A DNA stretch of 64,000 nucleotides from the NCBI RefSeq assembly GCF_964204645.1, contig NC_134029.1, positions 2,427,001 through 2,491,000 on the forward strand, given 5' to 3'. Shown piece after piece: positions 11,382 to 24,100 of the stretch (positions are counted from its first letter, which is position 1; each line of letters opens with the position of its first letter). A program made the position numbers and the translations under genes. Source of the stretch: Tubulanus polymorphus (taxonomy: Eukaryota; Nemertea; Palaeonemertea; Tubulaniformes; Tubulanidae). The notes under the pieces were generated by a model. The model saw only the letters and a program-made list of their open reading frames with translations, had not been told where the DNA came from and ran no database searches.

Positions 11382-14300
11382 ATACTGCGTGCAATAATCT
11401 TCGATTCAATTACACGGAACCGTGTCCACCGATGAAGACTAATCTAGTCCGATGTCGTTTTGTCCGCGCTGTAGCGGTCAGCGTGCTATTTTCGCCACGT
11501 TGTCTCCATTTGATTCACATGTCCCTCGAAGTCCTGCCTTTTAGATGTTTTTAATCATCTTCCCTGCCGCGGATGATACATCTCAGGTCCGTCCGCTCGC
11601 TGGGTGTAGATAGATTCTTGTCTCGTCATCGCTGGCCGGAGAGACATCGAGAAAAGAGAACCAGATGTGATGCTCAATCTATAGTAATAATAGAAATAAT
11701 CGACCGTAATGCGATTATGTAAGCTTCCTCGGCAAATTTCAAAAGAAATTGAAAATATGAATTATTTATTCGACTGTTTGATACTCGAGCAATGACTAAA
11801 AGAAAGGTTTTAAGGTGTAATTCCTTCATGCGGAGTGTGAGTGCCCTTTTATTGTGCGCGCTACGTTGCTCGGTCATTAACATTGCACGAATCGCTTTTA
11901 TCTCAGACGGTAAATTACCTGAATCTTAACCTGAAATGAACCGAAACTCGGGAAATATCGGCACGACGCAATCTCTGCATTCTTTGTTCGTTACGCGAGC
12001 GTCGCCAGCAGGGAAAACTAGAAAATGGAACATTTTTACGAAACGGTTTTTCAATGAATTTTTTTTTCGGCTCCGAAAGTGAATTTTCTACTAATCAACC
12101 GTCGGCATAAGTGCCTTATCTCTAGCGGGAAATGGCTTTCATTCGCAATGAGTCAATTTTCAAAGAAATGTTGATGAGTTTACGGGAAATCTTGACGACG
12201 ATCGGGCGCCGTGAAACGTAAGTTCAGTTTTTGAAAAATGAACTGCTGAAATTCAATTCGAAATATCTGAGAAATGAAGATTATTCACGAGTTGGTGATG
12301 ATGAGATATCACGAGATGGAAACCATTTGGATCAAAATATCAATTTATACATTTCGTTATAATCCTGTGTTGACCCAATGTTCAGTTTTATTAAATTTCA
12401 ACGTTCCGCCAAATATTCTCGCACGAAATGAAAGGCATTCGCAAATTGAATTTCGACAATCGAGATCCCGATCTAATGAAATTCTGATATTACCACGAAA
12501 AATTTCTAAAATTTGATGATAAGCGGGATAATGAGTATATCGTAAATACGATAGAACGTTGTTACCTTCAACGATTTAGGGCCCGTTTCATAAAACGACT
12601 TGACACTTCATATAAATTTCATCAGTGACTGTGACTAATGAATCGGGCCCTTGAACTTTGATAGTCCTATAGTCCAGTACTGCATGTTTACTAAGCAATG
12701 GTGACGGTCTCATCGGTCGATTTGATTGGTCGATTCAAATATCGTAGACCAAGTAAATCTTGTCGAAGCGATGTTTACGAAGCCGTCGAGCCGGAGAGAT
12801 CGCGACCATCAAAAAGCCATGAATGGCCACCATTTCGGCTTCCCGGCTACTTCACATGAATATTTGATATTTGATTAGCGATCAGCGCGGAATATGAGCT
12901 GGATATTTGTTCATTCAGCCCCAGTTCGATTGTCCGCGCATTCGCCGCAATATCTCATAAAGAATATCATCGACAAACGAACGGCGTTAAATTGGCCCGA
13001 TTTATCGTTTAATCTCGACAACACCAATTTCAGATGGTCATAAATCATTTTCGAGCAATAGAAAAACGGTCAGAAAACGTAACATTCCGCGCTGTGACGC
13101 GATGTCGTCAGAGTTTATCATAAATACCCCGCCTATCACACCGTTACGCGTCTGTATACGACCGGCTTCATGGCTATTCCAGCTATGCTTCATGTCTTCG
13201 AGATGCAACCGGCTCGTTCGATTCACACTTGGATAAAGCATGCCAGGGGCGGGTCCAGACGGGTGCTCTTTTTTGTGGTAATGTTTGTCTGAAATTTCAG
13301 AAATTTCCCCGTCCCCTATTTAGGCTCCCTCCGCGGCTGCCTCACCTGGAAACTAGCGCTCTTTAACAGCATGCCCTTTACATTTATTCGTGCTTCTGTT
13401 CAAGTCTACCCTGGATCCTCGTGTTTTGTGACCGCTGATGTCTAGCTGCCCAACCAAGCATAAATCATTCGAGTAGCGGTGACTATGACTAGACTCACCA
13501 CTCTTCATGTTCACGTTTCGGGGAACAACAAGAAACGGGAAAAAATGTCTAATTGATAGTAACGGTGATTTATGGAGGTAATAAGTCTGTAAGAAATAGT
13601 CAGGCTTTTTACACGAGACAATATATAGAGGAAACTCTAGACAACAACAAAAATTGTACTGATGAAAAATTCCAGACGCATCTCGCAGGTCTCCGTGTGT
13701 GACGTATGGTCGCTATTGGAATTTTCTGCTTGGTGAAGTCCTCAGCTTCCATTCATTCATCACTATATGTATGACTCGAATATAAAACACTGAGAAAATA
13801 TATGTGAAATTCTACTTCATTTCCGATGAAAAATATACGAGAAATGTTTTGAAGAATCCAAACTAAACGTGAAAATTGTTATAATATTGTGTACGTCAAC
13901 ATGTTCTATAAGAGATTACGATCTTTTCGCTACAAAGTAGATTCACCAGATTAATCCGTAAAGTCAAGGGGGAAACAAATATTCATATTGAGAGTGAGAC
14001 TTATTTGAGAATGGGAAACGTAATTTCAAATAAAATCATTGAACTTGCACTACATTATTACCTGTTCTTACGTTTAACAATACACATACAAGCAGAAAAC
14101 TTGACGTTTTACTTCAAAATCAATGCGAATGGTGTGTTCGCGTTGATAGTTTTGGTTTTAAGGTGTTGGAAACGAAATGAAAACATGAAAATCCAGTTAC
14201 TTCAATCAATTTTCAGTTCGTTCCTTTGGTTTTTATCGTGGAATGGAATGAATAACTGCCACAAAGAAAGATGATAACACGGAGAGGGAATAGAACGGGA

Positions 14301-16322
14301 AGGATTTAGTTGAGGCTTTACCGCAAATAATCCAATACTCCTCGTTCAAAGGCGCATCAGTTTATCTTATATAGATATGAAAGCTCGCGTAGACATAGAA
14401 ATCCTTTGGTCTTACTGCGGCATCGCTGGAATGATAAATCGAAAAAGTGAATGAATAAAGAGCATCTTAGAAAATCCGCATATGCGATTTTTATGACGAT
14501 ACGCGGGTTATTATTTCGTGTTGTATGAATCTGACACCGTGCAGGGAACTCGCCTCACGTCGATTCTTATATAATCTGATTATAGCGTCATCAAACACAT
14601 TACATAGTGTAAAAAATGTCATCAAATGGCCAATTAATTTCGTGTCTGCTTGATTAGGTCGCGACACGGGTATATATCCCCACCACCACGCTAGCCTGTT
14701 TATAAGCACGTTGAAATATCAAGCATATTACTGTTATTATGCCCCGGTCACTGCAACGAATATAATTTAACTTATCAGCTTTGTCCGCACAAGCTTTTTC
14801 ATTATCGATGAAATAGCGTATTAGAAGACATAATCATTCTTTTAACGCGTGCAATGAACTCGCGTTTGACACATAGAGGTTTAATAGATATAGAAAGTTG
14901 CGTTGGTTATCGAGGCAGCCGCCAGGTGGTTCTAGAGCAAAATCGACTTTCGTCGAATCAAATCGAATTTCATTCAAAATGAAACCAGAAGTAACCAGGG
15001 GAAAACGAATATTTATCATCGAGCTCATCTTTTCTTTTAACCCTCTCTGAAAGTTATTTTCTCGACGACGGAGAAGCCTAAGAAAATGTAGACCCTGTTA
15101 GTCACGCATGAGTCAGACAGGATTCGCTATCAAATGCTGAATTTCTATATAACTATCATCTAGAAAGTAATAAGCATTTCTTATAAATATTCTGTATCAT
15201 TTTTACCCCAGGATGGGTTGAATGCGTTCTTTTTTTAATGCCATGCTTTAGATTAATATGTACACCACGCACGACCACACTGGGAATACACGGTTAAGAG
15301 GGGCTAAATTCAACGACTCCGGAAATGTAATAGGATTCATTGTGACAGTGGTTAATTATAGAGGCTCAACCTGATACTTTCAACAGGAAATGAAAACAGG
15401 GAATAAGAATGATGTCTATTATAGCTTAATACCGTCGGTGTGACCTTCAGTTTCACGTGTACAGGACTTATCAATAAATTCTGATTCATTATTTAGTATT
15501 TCGGTAATAACGACACTGGTAATCCTACCATTAGCTCTGCGTGTATGATCATCAGTCCGCCTGCTCCTTATAAATTACCAGATAATTCTGCTCGACCCAC
15601 CGCACACACAAACACACACAGACATACACAAGAAACAATAAATACAAATCTCGTATCGGCAGCACTGATATTATTACCACGTCTTTCTTATCTTCATAAC
15701 TGCATAGTTCGTTATGAAATGATACCGATTGTGCGTAGAATATCTCATAGATATTCAAAGTGAAGGATTTTCGTTTAAAGATTGCGCGTAAAATCGGATA
15801 AAGATATCTACGATTTCAAACTATACTGGTCGCAGCCGATAGTATTTCGTAGCGCCGATACATACATGAAAGCGAAAACAATGGCGTAGAAATGCAATTC
15901 TTTTTGAATGCAGATACAGAAGAGATATGATTTTAGTATGAATTTCTGATAACCGCAATGTGCCACGTCGACTTTATAAATTGAGTATCGTATTTCACGC
16001 ATTTCAGGACTATTTTTTTCTTTCGTTTCGTTCCACGTACCTTTAAGCGCACGTCTACGCCAATTTCAAACCGAATTTCTATTATACGTACATTAATTTT
16101 TGGTTTACCAGTCACCGACTTCTCAAATATATAGATTGCATATTTCAAGTCGAATTGATTTTGCTAAACCCCGAACTTCGGAAAAGGAGATCCCTTTGAA
16201 ATATGACAATTAAAATCAGACATACGCGAATTCAACTGTTTCACTATTGATCGTGGTGATGAATGTATATTGTGTAACGTTTTCACTAAATTCGTAACGT
16301 TGTTTTTCCGCCATATTTACAG
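11382..16322. other. gene-free stretch
   Basis: Apart from the small foldback element at 12,578-12,652, I found no supported exon. It may be intron of the plus-strand gene whose exons appear from 16,323. Confidence 0.45.
12578..12652. repeat. short foldback (MITE-like) element
   Basis: AGGGCCCGTTTCAT at the left end is matched 13 of 14 by the reverse complement of ATGAATCGGGCCCT at the right end, with about 47 bp between the arms. Related GGGCCC-containing phrases occur near 28,450 and 29,645 without a visible second arm, so this may be one copy of a dispersed family. Confidence 0.55.
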
Positions 16323-16454
16323 CGTACCAAAATATGCAAGTCATCGACACAAGACAGAACATTGGAAAGGCCGTCAACGTATGACAGCAACAGAATATTC
16401 AGGCAACAACCATCCCCAAACAAATGCTGTGATACCAATAACCATGAACCAAAG
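16323..16454 (+). CDS. internal exon of a plus-strand gene, hydrophilic segment
   Basis: The exon lies between a good acceptor (CGCCATATTTACAG) and a canonical donor (GTAAGT) and is exactly 44 codons long. Two of the three frames are open. I prefer the frame beginning R-T-K-I-C, because only a phase-0 end joins the exon at 18,223 without a stop. That frame is rich in Ser, Thr, Asn and charged residues, as in a cytoplasmic tail. The alternative frame (ending IPITMNQ) would need an additional exon in the 1.8-kb intron. Upstream exons, including any transmembrane or ectodomain part, were not found in this window. Confidence 0.45.
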
Positions 16455-18222
16455 GTAAGTTTCCGTCACCGAGTACCAGCGATGAGCCATTTCCAGAGTT
16501 CTGAGTGAAAATTCATCACTTCTAGCAACTGTGGATCTGGTTCCAGTTTCCACTGTATATCTTATCAACATTACACACTCAATAGTTATTTCAACTCGAA
16601 AACTACGAGCTGTTTTCAAACTTGATTTATTCTCTAAGATTGCTTTAACAATCACAGAAGGTTAGGGAGACTAGCTCGTTCTTTAATATTTACTTATTCA
16701 TTTCGAAAATCTCGGGGGAATTAGAATCAACTAGATATAGGAATTATAACCATTAAATAGAATAAATTCTCTGCGTTCATGGTGTTACGATAATGTCCCA
16801 CACTAGAGTGAAATAAAATCCAAAATTAGCTGAAGGAAGCATTTCAGACGCTTTTTTATTCTCAGTGTGGGATTTTATACGTATCTAAATAGGAATTACC
16901 TGCGGCATATTTCATGATATTGAATCAGTTATGTTATAACTTAAATCGATGATCACGGAGCTTTAAAAAGCACGAATTAAAAGCCTTTTCTTGTCTAAAC
17001 GACGGAAAAATGTCTTGTGCATTTTTTCATAGCCGCCGAATGAATGGATTGTGCATCGACTTTTCGTCGTTTTAAAGTATATTAAGACTGATCCTTTGTC
17101 GACGTTCATTTCCTCATCAACAAAATCAAAGTAACGTCGCAATATTTTAAGTTCGTTTTGCTGTTTACCAAACAACGACTCGACCACGATTCGAGCGATT
17201 TTTTCTCGTTTGATGAAAAAAACCTATACAACCAGTCACTGTCGAAAAAATAGGATTTCATGATATTATTGATTCGCAACGAAGTGGAATTAACTTTAAC
17301 CGCAGCTTACCTTGTTTCCTGCGGATGGATAAGTCTGGCTAGCGATTAGATTCAGTTTGTCGTCTCATGCAGAAATTGATTTCATTCCATGGACGCAATT
17401 AGCCCTGTTTCCACAATGCGCGTGACAGAGATACCTATTGCTAAACAGTAATTAAGGGGTATCTTATATAATGAATATTGTCTTTTGCCTACGAAACAGA
17501 ATCGATCCTCTGTTTACAAATACTAATGTTACTCAATATAACATACAGCCATCGATTGATTGATACATTCCATGCACCCAAACGATTCGGAAATATAAAA
17601 TTCACCCTACAGGAATATTGATTTGGTAAAGCAGAATTTAAAAAAGAAAAACTTATAAAACTATTGTTCAAAACTTTATCCAAAGTTTTACATTAAGTTT
17701 TACATTGGCTTCGGGTTCCGCTGTTGGGATCAAACGATTCACCTTCATTTCAAAAGAGGATAAATCGATTTAGACTTGGAAATAGTTTTATAGTTATGGG
17801 TTGCAAATTTACCTCCGGCTTCAGGTTCTCAGTTAAACTAGCGTAAACACGAATACAGTCGAATTCGTTTAAACCGTAAATCGTCATAATTGGGCCATCA
17901 TTAAATAAGTAACTTATCCAAATTATAACTTGCACTTAGCAACTTGAACTGGAAATACCGAATGGAACTAAACAATTTGATGACTTATGCGAGCGCTTGA
18001 CTGTAAGTGAGAAGGAACAATTTGTGATTCAGAAGTAAATCCGCGTAGATGGCTCCTGGTTTCGATGACTGATTCCGAACTAACACTAACTACTTCTCTA
18101 AATCTTATCTTCGCCTACGCTTTTATGACCTGTTATGTTGTTAGTTTGTATCAATGTTGCCCTATGATAGCCGTACTACTCGAGTTCACCGTTATCGATT
18201 TTCCTTGTTTTCTACTCTGAAG

Positions 18223-18385
18223 CTGAAGCCACTAATCGATCTGAAACAAACGCACTGTGATACCGGAAGTGATTCGTCAGCCAATCATAGTTCCGCCGAT
18301 AGCGGCAGAGGTGAAAGCATCGAAGACCTGAAGCCACGTCTCATTGCAGTACGCGAGATACCGGTGCCACCCACGTTACCAGAAG
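18223..18385 (+). CDS. exon for a Ser-rich DSGRG-containing tail
   Basis: The frame holds a polar stretch, TGSDSSANHSSADSGRG, followed by an acidic ESIEDLKPR and a Pro-rich IPVPPTLPE. Clusters of this SxHSSxDSGRG kind occur in the intracellular ends of protocadherin-type and other adhesion receptors of invertebrates, so the gene may encode such a receptor. This is inference from a short motif. The exon ends at a GTATAT donor in phase 1. The 5' edge is uncertain: the frame stays open upstream to about 18,145, and TTGTTAG there is an alternative in-frame acceptor to the CTCTGAAG used here. Several downstream exons can accept this donor in frame. Confidence 0.5.
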
Positions 18386-18893
18386 GTATATTTATGATAG
18401 TATCTGTAATTCGTATAACGTCAACGTTGTCGAACAATAATTAATCAGATTAAAATATATATATCTCTGATAAATCGATAGGATAAAATTATAAATAAAG
18501 TGAGGAATGAAATGTCATGTTCTCGACATAAAGATCATGAACGTGACGTAATAATTTATCAACCAACTTGCCATACATAACAACCAAAAGATAATCTACA
18601 TTTTATCAAACTTCGCGGGGGGTGTCCATCATTCTGTAAATCACTGTTTGCCAAATAGTATGACGTAGTCAAGTCAGAAAACACATGACTTCAAGACCTC
18701 TGTAATTTCGAATGATCCACAATTCAATTCCACATTTGGTTAGAGGCAGAAACTAGTTCATTCCCTGTGATTCTTTTTAGATTAACTTGGGCGCGTATTT
18801 CGAAAAACATTTCGCAACACACAACACTGATGACCCCCGGAAAACTAAAGATACTAATTTTAGTGTTGAATCGTCATAATTTTGATTTTGCAG

Positions 18894-19078
18894 TTAACAA
18901 CTACGGAATGGTACCTATTGATTATACCAGTGATGAAAGCAGCATCAATAATAACCAATCCAGCACAGATTCTTCGAGTTCCACATTAAAAGACAGATAT
19001 TCAAAGAGTTCACGTGAAAGTGTAGATCCAGAATTACTCTGTGTAGAAATCGATCACTTATTCTTCACCGACGTGTGA
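18894..19078 (+). CDS. terminal exon of the DSGRG-tail gene (isoform 1)
   Basis: After a clear acceptor (TTTTGATTTTGCAG) the frame continues in phase 1 from the exon ending at 18,385 and closes at TGA after 62 codons. The peptide starts VNNYGMVPIDYTSDESS, is very rich in Ser/Asp/Asn, and ends LLCVEIDHLFFTDV. The C-terminal -TDV resembles the C-terminal valine pattern of PDZ-domain ligands. That would suit a receptor tail, but the match is only three residues. Phase agreement and composition support the join. The gene's product is not identified. Confidence 0.5.
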
Positions 19079-19330
19079 CGCGTCTAACACGTCATAAAGT
19101 ACGTGGTGTTCACTTCGTTTTGATGTCGTTTATTTCGGAGGGTTTTATGGTGGCTTCATGTTTTAGATGCTTTCTCGGTTGAAAATTAAAACTGGATAAA
19201 AAAAGATACGTGAAATTAGATGAAATGCGGAATCGATCTCCGCGGAATGCGATTCTATTTTACTTTTACTTCGCACAGAAAATCCTCGGTTCTAATCGAT
19301 TCATTTTATCAACGAAGTCTAACATTTCAG

Positions 19331-19491
19331 ACTCAGACAGAAATTCATTGTTATGTGCTGTTTTAGTCTGGTATAAAGAAAACCGTATTGATTTTCGTAA
19401 TATTGCGATACTCCCAAATTTCCACGATGATGTTTTTATTCAAAGTCTCAATTTTCTGTTTCGATTTCAGTATATAGAAAATATCCGGTGA
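19331..19491 (+). CDS. possible alternative terminal exon (isoform 2)
   Basis: An acceptor (TCTAACATTTCAG) opens a phase-1 frame of 54 codons starting DSDRNS and ending YIENIR. It would also follow the donor at 18,385 in frame. The downstream half overlaps the polypyrimidine tract of the next acceptor at 19,470, so the two uses exclude each other. Coding character is modest, and phase agreement alone has a one-in-three chance. Confidence 0.25.
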
Positions 19492-20465
19492 TGTCTGTGA
19501 TAAGAGGGCAAAGAGTGCACCGTGTCTGTCGGTAATGTGTGTTCTCGACTCGATAGAAGATTCTGTGCGGTTCTCTCATATAGGTTACCATTGATTTCTG
19601 TACGACGTGATTTCAATGAACGTTCTTTTAATCGCTACTACTCCAGGTAAGTCTTCTACGTCCCGAGGCTTAAATTTGAGAAATGGGAATGAATTCCTTC
19701 TACGCGTACGTTAAAGCGATCCGTATGCCGATATTCACACGAATAAAAATCGAGCATTTTAACTCTGCCTCAAAATGCGCCGTCGTCTCACAATATCAGC
19801 CGCATCTAGAAATCGATAGTTCAATATGATATGATGCTTTAGATACGCAGATATTAACACGAAAACTAGCACACGTGTGTGCTTCCGTAACCGTCAATAC
19901 CACTCGTGTTGAGCCTTTCAGACGAAGGTGTTTCGTCTTTGGTCTGGCGCTGTGAGTTTTAATGAAACACGGTCGTCCTTTATTCGACGTTTCGTCGGCG
20001 CGAGACAAAATCAAATATTGTCGTCGTGGATTTAAGAACAAGAGAACGAAACGACGGTACTCGTTTTCATTGCCATGGAAACATAGTAGATCGAGGAAAG
20101 TGTAATAAAAATAAGAGAAAGTTTTTGTTTCTTGATGCGCTGTTTGAGATTGAAATTCTAAACCTTAAATCAAGGTGGTGAGTTTCGAATTCAATCCGAT
20201 AATCACTGCCATCGCGGTAATCAGATATATGAAAAATTGAGTTCATTTGGAATTCTATATATTCAATTTCAATTTGCGTTCTTGCGAAGCTCCTCAAAAA
20301 CTTTTCTTAACAACGAATATGAAATCTATTTTCAGTGATGATGATGTCATGGTTGGGTTTGAACTGCATCTCTGCCGCTTTTTTGGAACCGTATACATGG
20401 AATTAGCGAAATACCGTCGGGACTTTAAAGACAGGAACCTTGAAATTTGTGTAAATAAGATTTAA
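19471..20465 (+). CDS. possible alternative three-exon 3' end (isoform 3)
   Basis: Three exon-like pieces join in one frame: 19,471-19,531 after the strong acceptor TTTCTGTTTCGATTTCAG, phase 1 in and 2 out (donor GTAATG); 19,584-19,646 between GTTCTCTCATATAG and GTAAGT, phase 2 to 2; and 20,336-20,465 after TGAAATCTATTTTCAG, phase 2 to a TAA stop. The first accepts the phase-1 donor at 18,385. The peptides read VYRKYPVMSVIRG..., LPLISVRRDFNERS... and SDDDVMVGFELHLCRFFG.... The middle piece is open only in the frame used. Three consistent phases and good splice sites argue for a real alternative end, but no domain is recognised. Confidence 0.35.
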
Positions 20466-21055
20466 AAGGATGTGTATATATTTTCTTCTTCAAGACCTCG
20501 CGCAGCGGTCTCTAAAATTGTCCTGTACTTTATGAAGAGAAATGAGTGGTTACTGGCGTGCCAGTTGACTCGATTGTGCGGTAAATATTGACGAATTCGC
20601 GTTTAGTGGCTTCAGCAGAATATGAATGAATTGTGTACATTTCTCAACTACGAGATGTCTTAATAAATAGATGATTGAAAATCACATCTATTTGACAGTA
20701 AAACGCGACCAGTGCGAGCGAGAACCGTGACTCCAGCCTGAAGGGTTACTCTAATACTGGCGCGTTAAAACTGTCCATAGTGCCATAAAATGGCTACATA
20801 AAGGCTGAATAGACGGTACTATTACTTCTAGTCAGCCTCGATCTATTTTGTTTAAAAAAAAAACATTAAAAACTGATATTGTAAATAGTAATCGAACTTC
20901 TGAATGGTTGAAATCGTTGATGCGAGTTGTGGGAATTAAGCGTAAAAACCGTCACCGACGTTTCAGCAGGAGGATTCTCTCGTACACGTTATGACGATAG
21001 TTTAATTTTGATGAATTTTCCCCTCCTGTACCATAAATCTTTCCCCGCGCTACAG

Positions 21056-21097
21056 GAGACGATCGCGAAAATAGGTTTACAAGAAAACGCAGCGATC
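21056..21097 (+). CDS. possible 42-nt micro-exon
   Basis: A pyrimidine-rich acceptor (TTTCCCCGCGCTACAG) and a GTAAGT donor enclose 42 nt, a multiple of three, so inclusion would not shift the frame. Two frames are open. In phase 1 it would insert DDRENRFTRKRSD after the exon ending at 18,385. In phase 0 it reads ETIAKIGLQENAAI. It could be a cassette exon of the same gene. Size and splice sites are the only support. Confidence 0.25.
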
Positions 21098-21149
21098 GTA
21101 AGTCGCGAATGAGAGACTAATTGGCGGGGGATGCTTTCGGAGACAAGAA

Positions 21150-21187
21150 CAGCAGCAGCAGCAGCAACAACAGCAGCAGCCGCAGCA
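21150..21187 (+). repeat. (CAG)n trinucleotide run
   Basis: Interrupted CAG/CAA repeat of about 12 units, lying in no supported exon. Confidence 0.9.
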
Positions 21188-24100
21188 AAAACACAATCTA
21201 TTTCATCTCAGTTTCCCACGCGCCTAAATGACACATTAAATGTTCGTAGATTCAAGTCTCGAAATTTTGAAAATACCGATTCACGGTAATAATAATTATT
21301 ATTGTTTTTATTTCTGCGTGCTGAAACCACGCGTCGTCGTCGTAAGAGTGGATTGTAATGGCATCAGAAACGACGCCGTTAAAAGCCCTCTCAGCAGGTG
21401 CGCTGTAGAAAACACTCCTCGATATGAATTTCGTGCGTCTGAAATTGAATTTACTCCGAGCGCGGTTATATATCGGTGTAATTACGACGTTCGTGCGTCG
21501 CATTCCACTTCGATGATATATCGATTAAATTCTAGCGAAAACGAAGTTAATCGAGTTAATTTTAATTGTTTATTTATCATAGCGTGCCGAATAGTTTCGA
21601 AACAAAGTTTTCCGGAACTTTCATTCGCCGACATTGATTCCGAGCTAGTCGTCCATCGCTCGAGCAACATTGATCAAACTATACATGTAATACAGAGAAT
21701 ACTAATATACACGATAGGAGTTAATCATCGGCGGATGTCGAATTTTATTATAAAGATATATATTATTAAACGGTAAACACGCTATGAACTGTCGCAGCGA
21801 GTTAGACCCTGTAAATATCGCGTGTAAGACAGAGACGACTTTACCCGTCACTTCTAGCAACTTTCATTTAATTACGAAAATGTAATGTTTTGTGTACCTT
21901 GAGCGTTGCACAGGCGGCCTGGGGGAACATTGGAAATTGATTAGACAAACTTAGAATATGCTGATGAACGACGTTAGTGTCGATATAGACCGAATCAGTC
22001 CCTGGCAGGTGACTAAACTGCACTAAATACACACACCGTTCCCCGTTTCTCGTCGCTTTGAGCTATTCCGTAAAATTGCGGTGGTGGCGGATAAGCCGTT
22101 GCGAGCAGGTCCCGCTAAGAACGGAAAATTAAATGAATTTCGCTCGCTGCCCGGGGCTGAATTAATTTTACAAACCGTTTAAATCTTCAATTTCTTGTAA
22201 AAGTGTCGCGTCTCGGTTGTCATATTAGACGACGATCGATTTCTACTTGTTTCTTCTCAAACGCATGATTTTTTTTTCACGCTGAAACAACAAGCATCTT
22301 TTGTTTTCCTCTCGGCGGACGTAGTTCGTCTTATTCACGTGTTAATATTTCGTATCAGCAGCAACAAATAGCTGCCTTATGAAACGAAAAGAATGCGGCT
22401 GTAATGTAGGCAGTAGATTCAAATCGCAAGAGAGAATTTCTACTAATGATCGGCTGCATATATCACCGAGGGTTAAATAACTTCAACTGGCTCCAGTTTT
22501 TTAGTTAAAATTGACCCTAGTTAAAACTAATTCCGATGGGTTAATTCTCTTAATCGGGTCAAATCTAAACACAGAACAGTAGAATCGGGTCCAGATTTTT
22601 AAGACCGCTTCTGAGCATATGCTATTGCTATAATGTACATATCAATGTAAATAAAGATACTGCAAATTATAGCTATTCAACGAATAGATTTCTTGCCAAT
22701 TAGGATTGAATGTAGTGATCTAATCTGTAATTTTCTATATTTTTCGAAGCGAAATAAAAAAGTGAATTGATATTTATCTGTGTATGAATATATTATGTAT
22801 ATATGAAGATGAAGAGCTGTTGGCATAGATGCGTGTGCATGGGCTGGTGCTAGATGATATGCGTGAGCAGTTTGTGACCTTTTCTGACGTAATTGTAGAA
22901 ATAAACTTCGTAACGAAATACTCGTGTGTCTGATATTGTAAAAGCTTATATTTCCAGGGGTTCATATGACGAAAATCTACTTGTGCGCGATGAAAATAAA
23001 AAAGAAACATGGAATATATGAAACCTATCTTTTGCTAAATAAATGAATTGACTTTGTATAACGTGTCAGATTTTTCAAAATGAACATTATTTCAAACTGT
23101 CCATATGTACATGTACGCATTCTGGTGGCTGATTCGAGCCATCCGATCACTCTTACCGCTTTTACAGCAATCGTACAGTCATGCGCTTTCTTTTCGTGAC
23201 AACGCCGTCCTATCGGTGGTCAAACGCATTACAGTCACGACAGACGATTACCGAAACAATGACGTCATGTGCACGATATCTACGTATGATGCCCAAAGTA
23301 CTGTAAAATAGTAACTTCGTAGCATTTGCCGACTTTTTCAGGCCCGAATCAGCTACCAGTAAATTAGCATAATTCTAATGTGCATTTTGCATATATTTTC
23401 GTACATATTATGAATATATAAGTATGTAGATAGTTGATTAAAATGTCCAATAGATGTCAGCACGATGGAAATAGTGAAGATTATGTATATGCTTTCGTAT
23501 TGAAGCTTCTCTCTAGCTGTGTGTATGTTTAATGTGTTTGATTTGACGCTTTATTGTACAAATAATACATAATGTAACCAAACATTATTTAGTCGCTGTA
23601 TTTTTTAATGTTAAGAACGGTATTTTACGGCAATACAGACATTTTAAAAAACGAGAAGCCTTCGTGTCACTATATGATAATAATACAATTCAAAAAGTCA
23701 CTATTTTCCGCTAGTTCTAATTATATCTATGCCATTAATCTATCTGAATATTCCAAATGAAAAATTGAAAGAAGAGAAATTCGACCACAGCCTCATCAGT
23801 TTTTGCCCCCGACGAAACATTAGCTATAGTCGCAGCGATGATGACATCATCCAGCAGCTTCGTGACCAACTGGATTCATTTCTATCTTGAGGTTCGGGTT
23901 AAAGCGGGTAATTATTCTGGAATGTTGTATAGGAATCATTCTGTCTACACCTTAGAGCTCTTTTTAATACGAACCTCTTTTAGCGAGAACATGTAGTTTA
24001 CTGTTCCGTCTATAGAGGGCAGTTCTACAGCTGCTTATAGCTTCGGAGGTTAATGATGATGAAATAAAGACGTGTGCGATGTCTGTGATATATTAATTTG

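Noticed and set aside
21240-21776. Longest non-receptor open frame (178 codons, plus strand)
   Set aside because: No family resemblance, no splice context, and a competing open frame on the other strand. One such frame is expected by chance in 64 kb of this composition.
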